A stretch of DNA of 64,000 nucleotides, from positions 1,736,001 through 1,800,000 of the forward strand of contig JAITYX010000049.1 of the NCBI GenBank assembly GCA_021018815.1, read 5' to 3'. The first letter of the stretch is position 1, and the number at the start of each line of letters is the position of its first letter. Below the pieces are notes generated by a model. It searched no databases, was not told where the DNA came from, and worked only from the letters and a program-made list of their open reading frames with translations. Below are positions 1 through 10,499 of this stretch, in pieces. Made by a program: the position numbers and the translations under genes. The stretch is from Talinum fruticosum. Lineage: Eukaryota > Streptophyta > Magnoliopsida > Caryophyllales > Talinaceae.

Positions 1-139
1 TTTAGATTTACTACTTTTATTACTTCTTTGTGACTTTAATAGTTTTTTTTAGTGTTTTTTATTTTATTTTAACAAGGAGTATACATTTGACGAAGTTGAA
101 AGCCAAGTAAGTGTTTGTAATTCTGTTTCTATAAGTTCT

Positions 140-1716
140 AAGATTATTGAGATAACTACTTTACGTGACCTTCCCGCACCTAACTTGGATACACAACTTC
201 TACCTATCTTATATCCTCGTATTGGACCGACCACTAAAAGTGAACTCCGCATTTTTAAATATGTTACCTAAATTTCATGGACTGCCTGGTGATGACCCAT
301 ATCGTCATATCAATGAGTTAATTATTACATGTTCCGCTATGCAATTTGAGGGAATCACCCAAAACCAAATTAAGTTGAGAGTCTTTCCCTTTTCACTTCA
401 GACATAAGGCTAAAGATTGGTTTTATTACCTAACCCCTGCAACATTCACTACATGGACCCAAGTTCATAAAGTATTTTTAGAGAAATTTTTTCCTACATC
501 TAGAATAGGGTCAATTAGAAAGGAAATTTGTGGAATTAAACAGATGACTAAGGAGACTTTTTCTAAATATTAGGAGCGTTTTAATAAATTATGTGTTAGT
601 TATCCCCAACATAAAATTTTTTAGCATATTTTGATTCGATATTTTTATGAAGGTTTATTACTGGATAAAAATATGGTAGATGTTGCAAGTGGAGGGGCCT
701 TGTTTAATAAGACTCGAGCTCGGACTAGAGAATTGTTTAATGTGATGGCCCAAAATACTCAACAATTTGGAATTGGAGATACCCAATTGAGGAATGTTAA
801 TGAGTTCAATTTAGGTCGATCTATAGAGACTCAATTGTCCCAAATTACTGTTATGTTGAACAAATTGGTCCACAGAGAAGAAGAATTAGTTTATAATATT
901 TGCCGTTTAGAGGGTCATGTTGCTAATTCATGCCCTACACAACAAAGCGGGCATGTGAATGCTATTTTTTCCAACCAACGTCAAATGAACCGTAACCCAT
1001 TCTTGAACACTTATGAAGAATGGAGTGACTACTCTAACCTTAGGTATGGATTTGAAGAAAACCCTCTAAGGTTTGATCAATCCATTGCTCAGGACAAAAC
1101 TAATTATCTTTTAGAGCAAATCATTAAGAAGATGGATGACCAGAAAAAGGAGACTGACCGTAAGTTCCAAAGCTTAGAGATGACCATTAAGCGAGTTCAC
1201 AGAGATAGACCGCCAACGATATCATAATTAGTAACCTACAAGCCCAAATGCAATCTCAACCTTTCCAAGATCCAAAAGAAAATGTGAGTGTCATAACACT
1301 TACTAGTAGGAAAGAGTTAGAGGAACCTAGGAAAAATATAGAGGTCGAGCTAAAATTAGAGGTCAAGGAATCTGAACTTGACCAAAACAAAGATGACGCC
1401 TCTAATGCTAAGGAAATAGGTGAAAATAAGAAAGATCTTTACAAGCCTATCCCACCTTTTCCTAGTAGATTGATAAGCACAACTCCTAAGATAGACGAGG
1501 CAATTGAAGATATCATAGAAATATCTAGGAAGGCAGAAATCAACATTCCTCTTTTAGATACCATGAAATGAGAACCTCGTTATGCTAAGTTCCTTAAAAA
1601 TCTATTCATGAACAAATTAAAATTAAAAAGGAACAAAAAGGTAAGTGTAGGGGAGAATACATCCGCCCTTTTCGAAAAGAAATTTCCCACTAATTGCAAG
1701 TATGCAGGAGACTAGA
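140..1716 (+). pseudogene. Degenerate Athila-type gag with start of pol linker
   Basis: Gag forms the capsid of the retrotransposon particle. Conserved blocks are readable over several frames: KFHGLPGDDPYRHI near 264-305, FLEKFFPTSRIGSIRKEICG near 476-535, RFNKLCVSYP near 577-606, and FYEGLLLDKNMVDVASGGAL near 643-702. A one-base frame change is needed near 240 and another near 396, and in-frame TAG stops sit near 571 and 622. A reduced zinc knuckle, CRLEGHVANSC, lies near 904-936 and has lost its first cysteine. The Athila linker follows at about 1438-1716 (KPIPPFPSRL, INIPLLD, YAKFLKNL, KVSVGEN) and ends at a stop just before protease would begin. Translation of the whole is impossible, so this is a fossil. 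The family call is firm and the exact ends are approximate. Confidence 0.85.
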
Positions 1717-3124
1717 TATGTTTAGTGTGGGAAATGCCATTAGATGATCCTTGACCTGCAGAGGTGTCGAGCCAAAGACGGTAAACAAAGGCGCTGGTTG
1801 GGAGGCAACCCAACATTTTTCAGGGAACTTTATGTTATCTCTATTATTTTTGCTTTATTTTTATTTTGCATGCGTTAGGGACAATGCATGAGTTAAGTGT
1901 GGGGAGTGCATCCTGCATTTTAATTTTATGCATTTAGTTTTATCTTTTTTTTAAAAAAATTTCTTTCTTGTAAAGAAATGCATGAACATGAATATATGCT
2001 AGGTTAATTTGCTTTAAATTTTCTGTCTAGAGTTTTTTTTCCCTTTGTAAGTGAAAAATTTTAACATGTTAATTGTCATTTACAGTTGTTTGAGTTGATC
2101 ATCACATATTTCTTCAATTAGTTACAATCATAATTTTTCATTTTTATTTGATCATGTTATTTGATTGTGATAGAGGCAATAAATTGACTTAAACCGTTCA
2201 CCTAGACTACTCGAACTTAGCGGAATGACTCATTGAAAATTTGATTTTTCTTGTCTAACCTATTAAAGTTTAGAAAATGTTGGTTTACCAACAAGGGTTG
2301 GTTCAAGTGGTACGGCATTTGTTCCCCTTAAGCGGCTTGTGTATGGAAAAGACCTGTGCTGGAAGAGTCAACCCCGTTAAGGGTTGTTTACAACTTAAAG
2401 CATGCCAACAAATAAAATAAAAAATAAAAAAAAGAGAAAGAAAAATATTAGTCTGCCATCATGGACCGGAGTTGGTGGCTCGGAGCCATTTCCCTTTAAG
2501 TTTAGGTCTCAAGCTAAGCCTTTATGAATGGAGTAACCCATGATGGGACAGTCATGCCCCTTTTGGGCCGATCAATGGCTCGAACCATACTAACGAAAAG
2601 GAAAACAAAAATAGAGTATTAACTCCAAGCACCTCTATTTGGGTGAGTGGGAGACATGGAGTGTTATATTTCTAACACCCTATATGGGCCTCGAATATGT
2701 TCTTGAATGGAGTTAAAAAAAAAAGTTGGAACAAAAGTTTGCAAAACAATTTATTATCAATATTTAGTGAGTTATCTGCTGATTCAGTGTCTCTATAACC
2801 ATACTACACCTTAATTTTTCCCATCCTAAAACTTTTTAGACCTCTTGACCGGAATGTACATGTTTGAAAAAGATGGATAATTTTTTACTGTTGCTTAATT
2901 GAAAGAGACATTGTGAAGCCGATGAATAAACTCTCCGATAACAACGAAATGTTTAGTTTTTCACTTGCTTGGGAAAGACAAATTTTCATCAAACTGTTTT
3001 TGGAACCAAGGCAAACCTAGTGTATACTTTATGTTTTATGTATATCTTTATAAGAAAGCGTAATTTTAGGTCGAGTATTAGATTTCTTTGCATGAGGACG
3101 TCCAAAGTCTAAGTCCGGGGAATT
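1717..3124 (+). other. 3' UTR of the Athila-like element, pol deleted
   Basis: No coding frame longer than about 60 codons is convincing here. At 1760-1815 there is the phrase GTCGAGCC...TTGGGAGGCAACCCAA, which in plant Athila-type elements follows the pol or env-position ORF close to the 3' end. Its position only about 50 bases after the gag linker shows how short the internal region is. AT-rich tracts and A-rich runs (about 2415-2450) fill the remainder. Bases 3111-3124 (AAGTCCGGGGAATT) stand directly before the LTR and serve as a weak polypurine tract for plus-strand priming. Confidence 0.65.
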
Positions 3125-5190
3125 TGTTAAATTGTATTTTGTACGTATTTTTAGAAATTATTTAGTTTATATTATATAGTTTATTTTATCTAATTTATCC
3201 TATTTTGTCTATTTTTAAGTAATTATCAAATAAAGTGGGGAAGAAACGAAAAGACGTTAAAAGTGGGTTTTTAGCTACCGATAAGCGTCCAACAAAAGAT
3301 ATGAAGTCAGTCCATAAAAATAATGTGTAATAAAATATTTATTTTATGAAATCTTAATTTGAAGAGGAGAGTGAAGATAATCATACTCCAAAACCCACTA
3401 GGACTCCTTCTTAGAGTTGCACGAGAAAAAGGAAACTTGGAAGAGAAGAAAGACAAATCACTATAAAAGGACCCAGCCCCTCACGGGCAATCGCCCCGCT
3501 GCTACTCATCAACACCCATCTTTTGTTGACCTCTTGCTGCCTCACAACTATCTCACGCCATCATCATCTCTCATCTAATCATCATCATATTCTTAACCAT
3601 CATCACCATGGCAAGGATTATTATGGTATTATTATTATTATTATTGTAATTTTTATTTTAAAGACTCTATTTTTATTGTTAGTTTAATATTAAAGATGAT
3701 ATTTTTATTTAGTTTATGTGTCCCAAATTATATTATGTTTGAGTAGTTTTTTTCTACTTGATACAATCTATTTGAAACTATGTTAAATTATTTATTTTGA
3801 AACAAAGTTTCGATCTTTATTTTCTTATTGATTTTGTTCATGATTATATGATATTTTGTGTTTAATGTTTATACTTTTATATTTATTTAATTAGAGTGCA
3901 TGCTAATTAGTTCTATATAAATTCATATGATATTTTAAAGGGTTTAAGTACGTAATTGCTTAGTCTTTTAGATATAAGTATAACCCTAATTAATCATGGA
4001 TGGCTCATACCCATCTCTTTTAATTAGGAAATTATCATGGATCCTTTTTAAATCAATTTGCTACTAGATTGGTTACTAGGTGCTAGATAATTTTTTCTAA
4101 TTCTTAATGCTCTAATTTGATTCAATTCTAGTGCTAGTGCTCGGGTTATCAATATTAGTAGGGTTTATATTAGGGTTAGGATTAAGTAAACTAATAACTA
4201 AGGAAAAACGAGGAAGATCCGCTAATAGTTGTCTTCTATAGTTTAGCTCATGGGTATAGCAATTTGCATGTTAATAATAAATAATAATTTGCATGGTGGA
4301 CATAAATTCTACTGAGTGCTTTTTATAAATTTGATATCTTCGATAATTATTTATTTACTTTTTTAGTTGTTTTCTTTAGTTTAATAATTTTTATTTACAA
4401 ACTTACAATCTTTTATTATTAATTTCGTTATCCCCCTTAATGATCAGTATTTTAGGTTAGTTTTAGTAATTTTAGTTTAATTTAACTTTTAGTTTTATAT
4501 ATTTTAATTTTTAGATTATTTTTCTATCGGTTTTTATTATTTTTGAGTCAATTTGTTAGAAATTAGTTTAAAAATAGGTTCTTTTATTATTTTTGAGTTT
4601 TATATTCTTTTAGGGTTTACATAGAGTCCTAGGTTGATGTGATTAAATTTTAGAATTTTTGAAATTAATTTGATAATTTTTCAGATTTAATTCTTGAATT
4701 TAATTACTCGTAGGTTTTTAGTTAAATAATTTCATAATTTCGGTTTTAAATTTTATTTTGTATTTTTAGGGTCTGGTTAGGTCAATAAAATTAGTATTAA
4801 TATTCTGGATAATTTTAGTGTTTACTTTCGTAATTAATTTAGTGCAGAATTTTACTTATTTAATTTTCTGTTTTAGAATTTGTTTATTTTCTCGCTTTAG
4901 TCTTCTATTTTAATTATTCAAAAGTATATAAAAAAATATTTTGGGTTATTATAGTTTTATATTCTTTATAAATTATTTATTTATTAGTGCATAAATTTAT
5001 GTGATTTAAAGCTATTAATTTACTAGTTTATGTTTTCTTTCTTGTTTTAAAGAGTAGTAAATTTAATTAGATTTAAGCTTACATAGTTATTATATCTTTC
5101 TTCGTGGATTCGATCTCTACTTTTCTATGCTATATTGTTAATTATAAGCCTAAGTAGTGGTTTAATTTGTAACTACACGATAAGCTAACA
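3125..5190 (+). repeat. Athila-like 3' LTR, 2066 bp
   Basis: The repeat begins TGTTAAATTG and ends GATAAGCTAACA, giving TGTTA/TAACA inverted termini with canonical TG...CA. It is preceded by a polypurine tract. A TATA box followed by GC-richer transcribed sequence lies about 340 bases in. The last 150 bases carry the TTCGTGGATTCGATC phrase typical of the 3' ends of long plant gypsy LTRs. Most of the LTR is 70-80 percent A+T with no coding potential. The sister 5' LTR is not in the window, so age cannot be estimated. Confidence 0.85.
3462..3469 (+). promoter_or_regulatory. TATA box of the Athila-like LTR
   Basis: TATAAAAG inside CACTATAAAAGGACCC, about 340 bases from the LTR start. It is followed about 30 bases on by C-rich sequence suitable for a transcription start at the U3/R border. 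The match to the plant TATA consensus is good; activity is inference. Confidence 0.6.
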
Positions 5191-5229
5191 CGTGGCCTCC
5201 ATTTGTTTTGGTCGATCCACCTCCGACAA

Positions 5230-6243
5230 TGTTCTACTTTGGTTCCCTTCAACCAAATGAGCAAGTGGCTGCAGTGGTGGAGTATCGTTTTACATCATTT
5301 TTAGACGTGAATACGTCCTATGCCCATCATGTGGCATGAATCATAACCAAATTGGTGAGTTTTCAACTCTCTCCTTATAATTTGAATTTCTTACGTGGAA
5401 ATTAATCTTCATCTTTTTGCAGCTCATTCCTGTGGACATCCATATCCCGAGTCTTGATGTGGTTGTCACTCTTCCCGAGGAGCTCCTCGTTTTGTAAGAA
5501 TTCTTGAAATCCAAGAAGAGCAATGTGTTGGGCATCCCTTTCCCGAGAATTGGCGCGGGGTAAGAGTTTTATGCTCTTGTTTTTTTAGTTGCATGTCAAA
5601 AGTATTTTCAGTTAATACCATAGGATAAACTTTTCGAGTACAACCAGGAGCAATCTAGAGCCATGTCCGTCGGATTTGAATATGCTTTCCGGGAATCCAA
5701 AACATCCTGACCGGACGATCTTTCTCCACTTTTCATGTATAATTCTTAATTAGCGGAGTGCTAATTTTATTTAGCTTTTAGTGATTTTCTAATCACTCCT
5801 TTGATCTTGTAGAGTCGCCGATCTAGAGCACCTCCCTCCAGGTAGTTTTCCTGGTGTGCCCGAGACACAATCTCATACCTCCGATCAACAAACACCTTCT
5901 AGTAGTAATGCTAGATAAGGTTCTTCACGGTGTTCTTCGTGGCGTGTGTATCATAGAAATGCTTCCGAGGAAGGACATAACGATTCCGGACCTAGTGCTT
6001 CCGATGTGGAACCTAGCTATTCTTGGGAAAGCTTAAACATCCTACCCTTGTAGGTCTTTGACCATCACAAAAATCCTCTTTATTTCCCTTGGTCTTCTTA
6101 TAGCGGGCCGACCCATGAAGCTTCTCAATCTTGGGACCACGGAGGTAGCTCTTATTAAGGTGATAAGGGTGGTCGATTCTCCACATCCTTCTTGGAAGAC
6201 TGTGGGAATTACATCTTTGACGACGACTCGAATGACGAAGCTT
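5230..6243 (+). pseudogene. Antisense ORF of the Tat element, apparently spliced, decayed
   Basis: The family is not recognised. A reading frame opens with ATG at 5230 (MFYFGSLQPNEQ) and continues through what look like two short introns: 5355-5422 (GTGAGT...TTTTTGCAG) and 5560-5611 (GTAAGA...TTTTCAG). The exon between them reads PVDIHIPSLDVVVTLPEE. A stop in exon 1 (TGA near 5337) and a TAA after LLVL show decay. From about 5850 a hydrophilic stretch rich in Ser, His, Gly and Asp follows (WSSYSGPTHEAS, then DDDSND) and ends near 6243. It lies opposite in strand to the Tat gag-pol and beyond integrase, the place where antisense ORFs are known in Tat elements. The exon model is inference, and the second intron (52 bp) is short for a plant. 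Confidence 0.4.
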
Positions 6244-6886
6244 AGAAGACTCCTTGTAGGGTGTTCATTTATTAATTTAAAAGTTTCTTTGTAATGAGGA
6301 CTCTTATGCAATGGGATGAGATGCAAGACTCGATTCTAAAGAATGCATTCTTTTATTTAGTATGATGCATAAATCCTAAAAAAAATTACAAAGACAAAGC
6401 AAAAAAATTTGCACTAGCCCCCATTTCCTCAAAAGAAAATAATAAAAAGAAAAAGGAAAATCTCAAGTGCATCGTCCAAAATAACAACATGGTTTGCCCT
6501 ATAGGGTGAGGCAGAAAATAAGAAATGGCCCAAGGAGTGCTCGGGCCAAGAAAACGGCGAAAATCGATCAGCCCACGGCTATGGCCGGCGCCGCCACTAG
6601 CTAATCCTAGGGCGTTCGTGATTGCTCGGTCATCAAGTTGCAGTAGGAATCGAAGAACTCCATAAAACTACTATAAATAGGATCCACTTACGGTGCCAAA
6701 AAAGATACCACATCTTAGAAAACCTTCTGTCACCCCAAACTAAGAGCATATCGTACCTCCTTTGCCCATTCAAAAATAAACATGAATTTCATGATTGTGT
6801 TAACACGATGGATGCATGAGATGAGTAACATGGATAAATCCGGGTTAACCAATTATGGGCTGAATGTCCTTTTTAACATTCACTAG
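6244..6886 (+). other. Spacer between the two antisense ORFs
   Basis: The left half is A-rich and T-rich with no frame. About 6530-6610 is locally GC-rich (CGGCGAAAATCG...GCCGGCGCCGCC). A TATA box at 6672 then precedes the second antisense coding region by about 200 bases. An open frame at 6622-6819 (65 codons) overlaps the TATA box and has no recognisable domain. I read this region as terminator plus promoter space. Confidence 0.4.
6672..6680 (+). promoter_or_regulatory. Candidate TATA box for the DUF7745-like antisense ORF
   Basis: TATAAATAG within CTACTATAAATAGGATCC, a full match to the plant TATA consensus. It lies about 215 bases upstream of the first recognisable coding block of the DUF7745-like region and on the same strand. 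If real, the antisense ORF has a promoter separate from the Tat LTR, which fires the other way. Confidence 0.45.
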
Positions 6887-8394
6887 GTGAAGGTCTATTG
6901 GACCTTGTTAAGAGCTTATGTAGCCTACTGGGATCCTCACCACCACGTCTTTATGTTTGGGAATAAGGAACCGTGCCCCCGCCTCAAGAATTCGATGCCA
7001 TATTAGGCGGCTTTAGGCGAACAAAACCAGCTTATGCCTAAATCTTCGGAAAATCTTCACGAGACTTACAAAAACTTGTTGAAACTAAGCAATAAGAGTC
7101 TAGGGTGGATTCTTATTGGGAACCGGGTAAATCGACTAATCTTATGAAACACAATCAAAACATGTTTGCTTATGCCGAAGCCACCATCACCCCGAGGAGA
7201 CGAGCTATTATCACCTGTTTCATAGGTGGATTCCTGCTGGTAGGAGGTCACTAGGATTTGGCACCAGCGGCATTATTGAGTTTGGTTAAGCAATTAGATA
7301 ATTATTATTCTCTAACTCCCCTAATAGTTGTTGAGACAATCATAGGTTTAGACCGGGTTGAAGAAAATTCTAAGGAAGACTTCTCCAAGAGCCCCCGTTA
7401 TTACCAGTAAGCACAAAATGATGAATGAGAACAGACAACGTGAACCGGTCGGCGGCGCCGACCACAAGGCAGCTTGTCCAAGGTCTTGTCGAGGCTAAAA
7501 CACCTCCGGTTCATGCCGAAAAACTCTAAATTTCGTTTATGTATAGTTGTCGCTATTTTTATTTTTATTTGATTTTGCTCGTCGTTGGGCCTAAAAGATT
7601 GGACCTTGACCGTGCAGGATACTAATATTTGATTTTACATCCGTGATGTGCGGATCTCGGTTAATGGAGCACATAAAATTGATTTAGGCTCCTCAAAAGT
7701 TAACAAATACTGAGCGACTCATTTTTGCCAATGAAAGCGAAAACCGGTGGTAGCTGATCACCCAGACTTTTGGTGGGAGGAATTCCTCAAAAATCATAGT
7801 AACAACCTTCTTTGGTATGTTAAGCACTAAAAGGTGTCCCGATTGAAAACACACACCTTGCAGTACCCTTTTATACGTCTACTCGGGATTAGAATATATA
7901 GTACATACTACTTCCCTAGCCATGTGTTTTGGTACATGGGAAGATAGCAAACAATACCTTTGTTGGTTGTATTTGGACAGCCACCTTTCAATTGTTCAAA
8001 GGGTATGGTACCTCTAACCGGACCAAGTCATGGTCCAAATACTAAAGGAGTCTCGTTGAAGTTGTTCACACCGTGGATTTGTTGACAACTCGAAGGCACT
8101 CCCAAGCACTTCGTTTCTCCCTATTATCTAGAATGGATAATAGAAGTAGATCCCCAATGGTGGAAGGCACCGAGAATCGGATAAATTAATCCTAAAGAAG
8201 TTGTTCCTGCTGTTGCCCCTCTCCAAATTCACGAAATAAACCATTGGATTGCTGAATGCGTCGGTCGAATAGAAGCTAAAGCCAAAGAAGCTGAAGAAAG
8301 CAGGGCCCTTCGAATTCAAGAACCGAAGGAACACACCTAGGATGAAGAAGATGAGTCTAGTGACCCTAAAGGAAAGAAAGTAAAGATAGATTAG
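6887..8394 (+). pseudogene. DUF7745-like plant transposon-associated protein, decayed
   Basis: The conserved N-terminal motif reads YWDPHHHVFMFGN with CPRL after it (about 6920-6985), matching the plant DUF7745 pattern of a WDPSYRCFVFGN-like phrase followed by a PT-EEY-like phrase. After a one-base shift the frame continues as EFDAILGGFRRTKPAYA, then SRVDSYWEPG near 7095 and RRAIITCFIGGFLLVGG near 7198. Further on LLGIRIYSTYYFPSHVFWYMGR (about 7880-7945) fits the later part of the domain. A charged helical tail (EAKAKEAEESRALRIQE) and a lysine-rich end (GKKVKID) close the region at TAG 8392-8394. Stops occur near 7032, 7252 and 8338 among others. The function of DUF7745 is unknown, and it is mostly found in plant mobile elements. 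Here it sits antisense to and downstream of a Tat pol. Confidence 0.6.
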
Positions 8395-8848
8395 GGCTTA
8401 GACTTTTAGGATAGAAGTTAAGATAGAATAAAAGAAAATGATGTTTAGTTCTGCCTTTTTAGAACAGTGTTATTAGTACTTTACAAGCAAGTGTGCTTGC
8501 AAATATTTATTTCCCTTTATGAGCTATGTATTTAGGTAAGTAGTAGGCTTACTTATTATTAAATGAAAGTAAGTATTATGTTATACTTTTATATTTTTAT
8601 CGCTCACTTAGAGGTAAAACATGAATAAATTGGACCACCATTAAAATAAATAAAAGGCACTAATGAACAACCTAATTGGGCCATCCAGGAAATAAATAAG
8701 GGAACCAGATAACTTGCCACTTAAAGATGAATATGAAAATCAAAGGAAAAAACACGGCCCGACCAATCTACCGTTGTCCGGAAGGTGGCCGGTGCCCACC
8801 ATGGCCTAGCCTTGTTCGACCGGGCTTCGCCTACTGCCTAGTATCGTG
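8395..8848. other. Non-coding gap between convergent antisense ORF and Tat integrase
   Basis: The DUF7745-like region (+) and the integrase (-) converge on this gap. It is AT-rich to about 8690 and then GC-richer (about 8755-8830, CCGGAAGGTGGCCGGTGCC). I see no frame, LTR end or tandem repeat in it. It would hold the 3' ends of both transcripts. Confidence 0.5.
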
Positions 8849-9660
8849 CTAGACGTAGTACCTCTTCAGCTGATCTAAGTTTGTGTACTGAAAAATCTCT
8901 TCTCCGTCTAAATCAATTAATTTTACCGCTCCGCTAGGTATGATCCGACTAAGTATAAACATACCTTGCCAATTGGGCTTAAATTTCCGTCGTAGGTCTT
9001 GAATTGGTGCCCTTATCTCCTTAAGGACCAAATCCCCAATTCGTAAATTTCGGGGCTTAAATTTCTTATGACATGCTCTAGATATGTGAGCTTGGTGTAT
9101 TTGGACATTGTGCAGGCCATTGAGGCGCCTTTTATCCAATAATACTAACTCCTCATAGTGTGCTTTGGCCCATTCTCCTTCGAGGATGATGGCTCTCAAG
9201 CAATTATTCCTTAATGTGGAAATGGCAATCTCGATTGGAAGGACTACTTTCATGCCATAAACTAAAGAGTAAGATTTTGCTCCCGTAGAGGCTCTAATAG
9301 AAGTTCTATAACCCGACAAGGCGAAAGGCGATTTGTCGGGCCAATCCATATAAGTAACTGCCATTTTCTCCACTATTTTACGAATATTCTTATTAGCGGC
9401 CTTAATTGCTCCGTTGGTCTAATGGCAATAGAAGGAGGATTTATGATGTTGGATTTTGTACTTATCTAACAAATTTGTCACTTCCTTGTTAAAATGGCTA
9501 CCATGGTCACTTATTTGCTCCTGGGGCACCCCATACCGACGGATGATATTTTAGGTAATGAATTTGGCTACTTATTTTAACGTCGAAGTTGAAGAGGAAG
9601 TCACCTCTACCCATTTTGTGAAGTACTCGATTGCTACTAACATAAATTTATGACCACTTG
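8849..9660 (-). pseudogene. Tat integrase catalytic core and C-terminal domain
   Basis: Integrase inserts the cDNA into the genome. Reading leftward from 9660, the core shows FTKWVEVTSSS, then DHGSHFNKEVTNLLDKYKIQ (about 9450-9508) with the second catalytic Asp, then NGAIKAANKNIRKI (about 9375-9415). In that last block the catalytic Glu is replaced by Lys (AAG, read from 9401-9403), and a TAG stop precedes it at 9419-9421. From 9373 to 8849 an unbroken 174-codon frame covers the rest of the core and the C-terminal domain. Its GPY/F-like region reads FKPNWQGMF...PSGAVKLIDLDGEE and it ends NLDQLKRYYV with no chromodomain. The 174 residues are the tail of a polyprotein, not an independent gene. 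Confidence 0.85.
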
Positions 9661-10021
9661 TTCCTTTAGGGGTCACCTTGCCAATAATGTATATTTCCCA
9701 TACTAGAAATGGCTAGGTAAAGTAAACATTGTGCGAAATGACAACGATTGGTGTTGTAAATTTGCATACACTCGACATTTATGGCACCTTCTAACAAAAT
9801 AGTGACGATCGATGCCATTGTTGACAAGTAATAACCGAGTCTCCGAACCTTCTCGACCAACATCCTACCATTCGTATGAGGTCCACACTCCCCACCATGA
9901 ATCTCCCCGTGATGCACTTTACTTCATGTTGATTGACAAAAAGTAAGCTAATCCTATAATTGGTCTTCTTGAACAGTTGCCCCCGATTGATGAAGAATTG
10001 GGTAGCTAACATCCCGATGAT
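9661..10021 (-). pseudogene. Tat integrase zinc-binding (H2C2) domain
   Basis: The N-terminal integrase motif is clear as EIHGGECGPHTNGRMLVEKV followed by GYYLSTM (about 9825-9905). It corresponds to the HHCC finger that helps assemble integrase on DNA ends. The two histidines survive, but the cysteine pair is mostly lost (VECMQIYNTN near 9765). The block is spread over two frames (9666-9917 and 9791-10012), so at least one frameshift separates it from RNase H upstream. Confidence 0.75.
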
Positions 10022-10499
10022 TCATTGGGTTTTCGGTGTGGAGTCCAAGGGATACTCTTGTTTATCCGGATATCGATAAATGTCGTGATACCAACTGGTA
10101 TGGTCAGTATTACACATTTCTAATGTACAAATGTGTGTAGGATGACTCCGTCGCTCAATGTGAACGGGCATTGATCGAATGCCGGTAGGGATATTGATCA
10201 TGGATGCTAACTTAGCTAGTGCATTCGCAAATCGGTTATCATCCCTAGGAAGGTAAGTTAAAGAAATGCTCTTAAAGTACATTGTCCAAACGTCTACCTC
10301 TACTTCTAAAATGTCTTCATCACGAATGTTATGGTGGTCGGGTTGCGATTCAGGCATAGGTAGGTCAACTAAGAATTCTAACACTTGTCCTTCCTTTGAT
10401 TGCTTTTTGAGAGACAAACTTGAGTTCAAATTCCGAGAGCATGATAGTCCATCTTGCTATTTTACTCGCTCATAGTTGGTTGCTCAAGTATGTACTTAA
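10022..10499 (-). pseudogene. Tat RNase H and connecting segment
   Basis: RNase H removes the RNA strand during reverse transcription. The 135-codon frame 10022-10429 carries EFLVDLPMPES near its start and, near 10190-10270, ISLTYLPRDDNRFANALAKL. The latter matches the conserved Tat RNase H end, where an invariant Asp-Asn pair precedes ADALA-type residues. It then runs into the linker to integrase (RRSHPTHIC, WYHDI). The upstream part (DPIKYILEQPTMSE near 10470-10510) is the RT/RNase H connection and contains a stop. Confidence 0.8.

Larger units (their letters stand above)
1..5190 (+). mobile_element. Athila-like Ty3/gypsy element, right part (pol mostly missing)
   Basis: The segment reads, in order, AT-rich leader, degenerate Athila-type gag, a gag-pol junction that stops at the start of protease, a long non-coding 3' region, a polypurine tract and a complete 3' LTR. 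No protease active site, RT, RNase H or integrase motif lies between gag and the 3' UTR, so this copy is non-autonomous. The 5' LTR and primer binding site must lie left of the window. The element abuts sequence of an antisense ORF of a Tat element at 5191, so it was probably inserted there. The next five bases are CGTGG, and the matching left target copy cannot be seen. Lineage is inferred from gag and 3' UTR motifs. Confidence 0.8.

Noticed and set aside
2281..2340. tRNA-like B-box phrase GGTTCAAGTGG
   Set aside because: No A box, cloverleaf or acceptor pairing around it; it lies in retrotransposon 3' UTR.
6042..6326. A - strand frame of 94 codons opposite the first antisense ORF
   Set aside because: It has no domain and lies across the end of the better-supported + strand frame.
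8128..8334. A - strand frame of 68 codons
   Set aside because: Shadow of the charged tail of the DUF7745-like region on the + strand.
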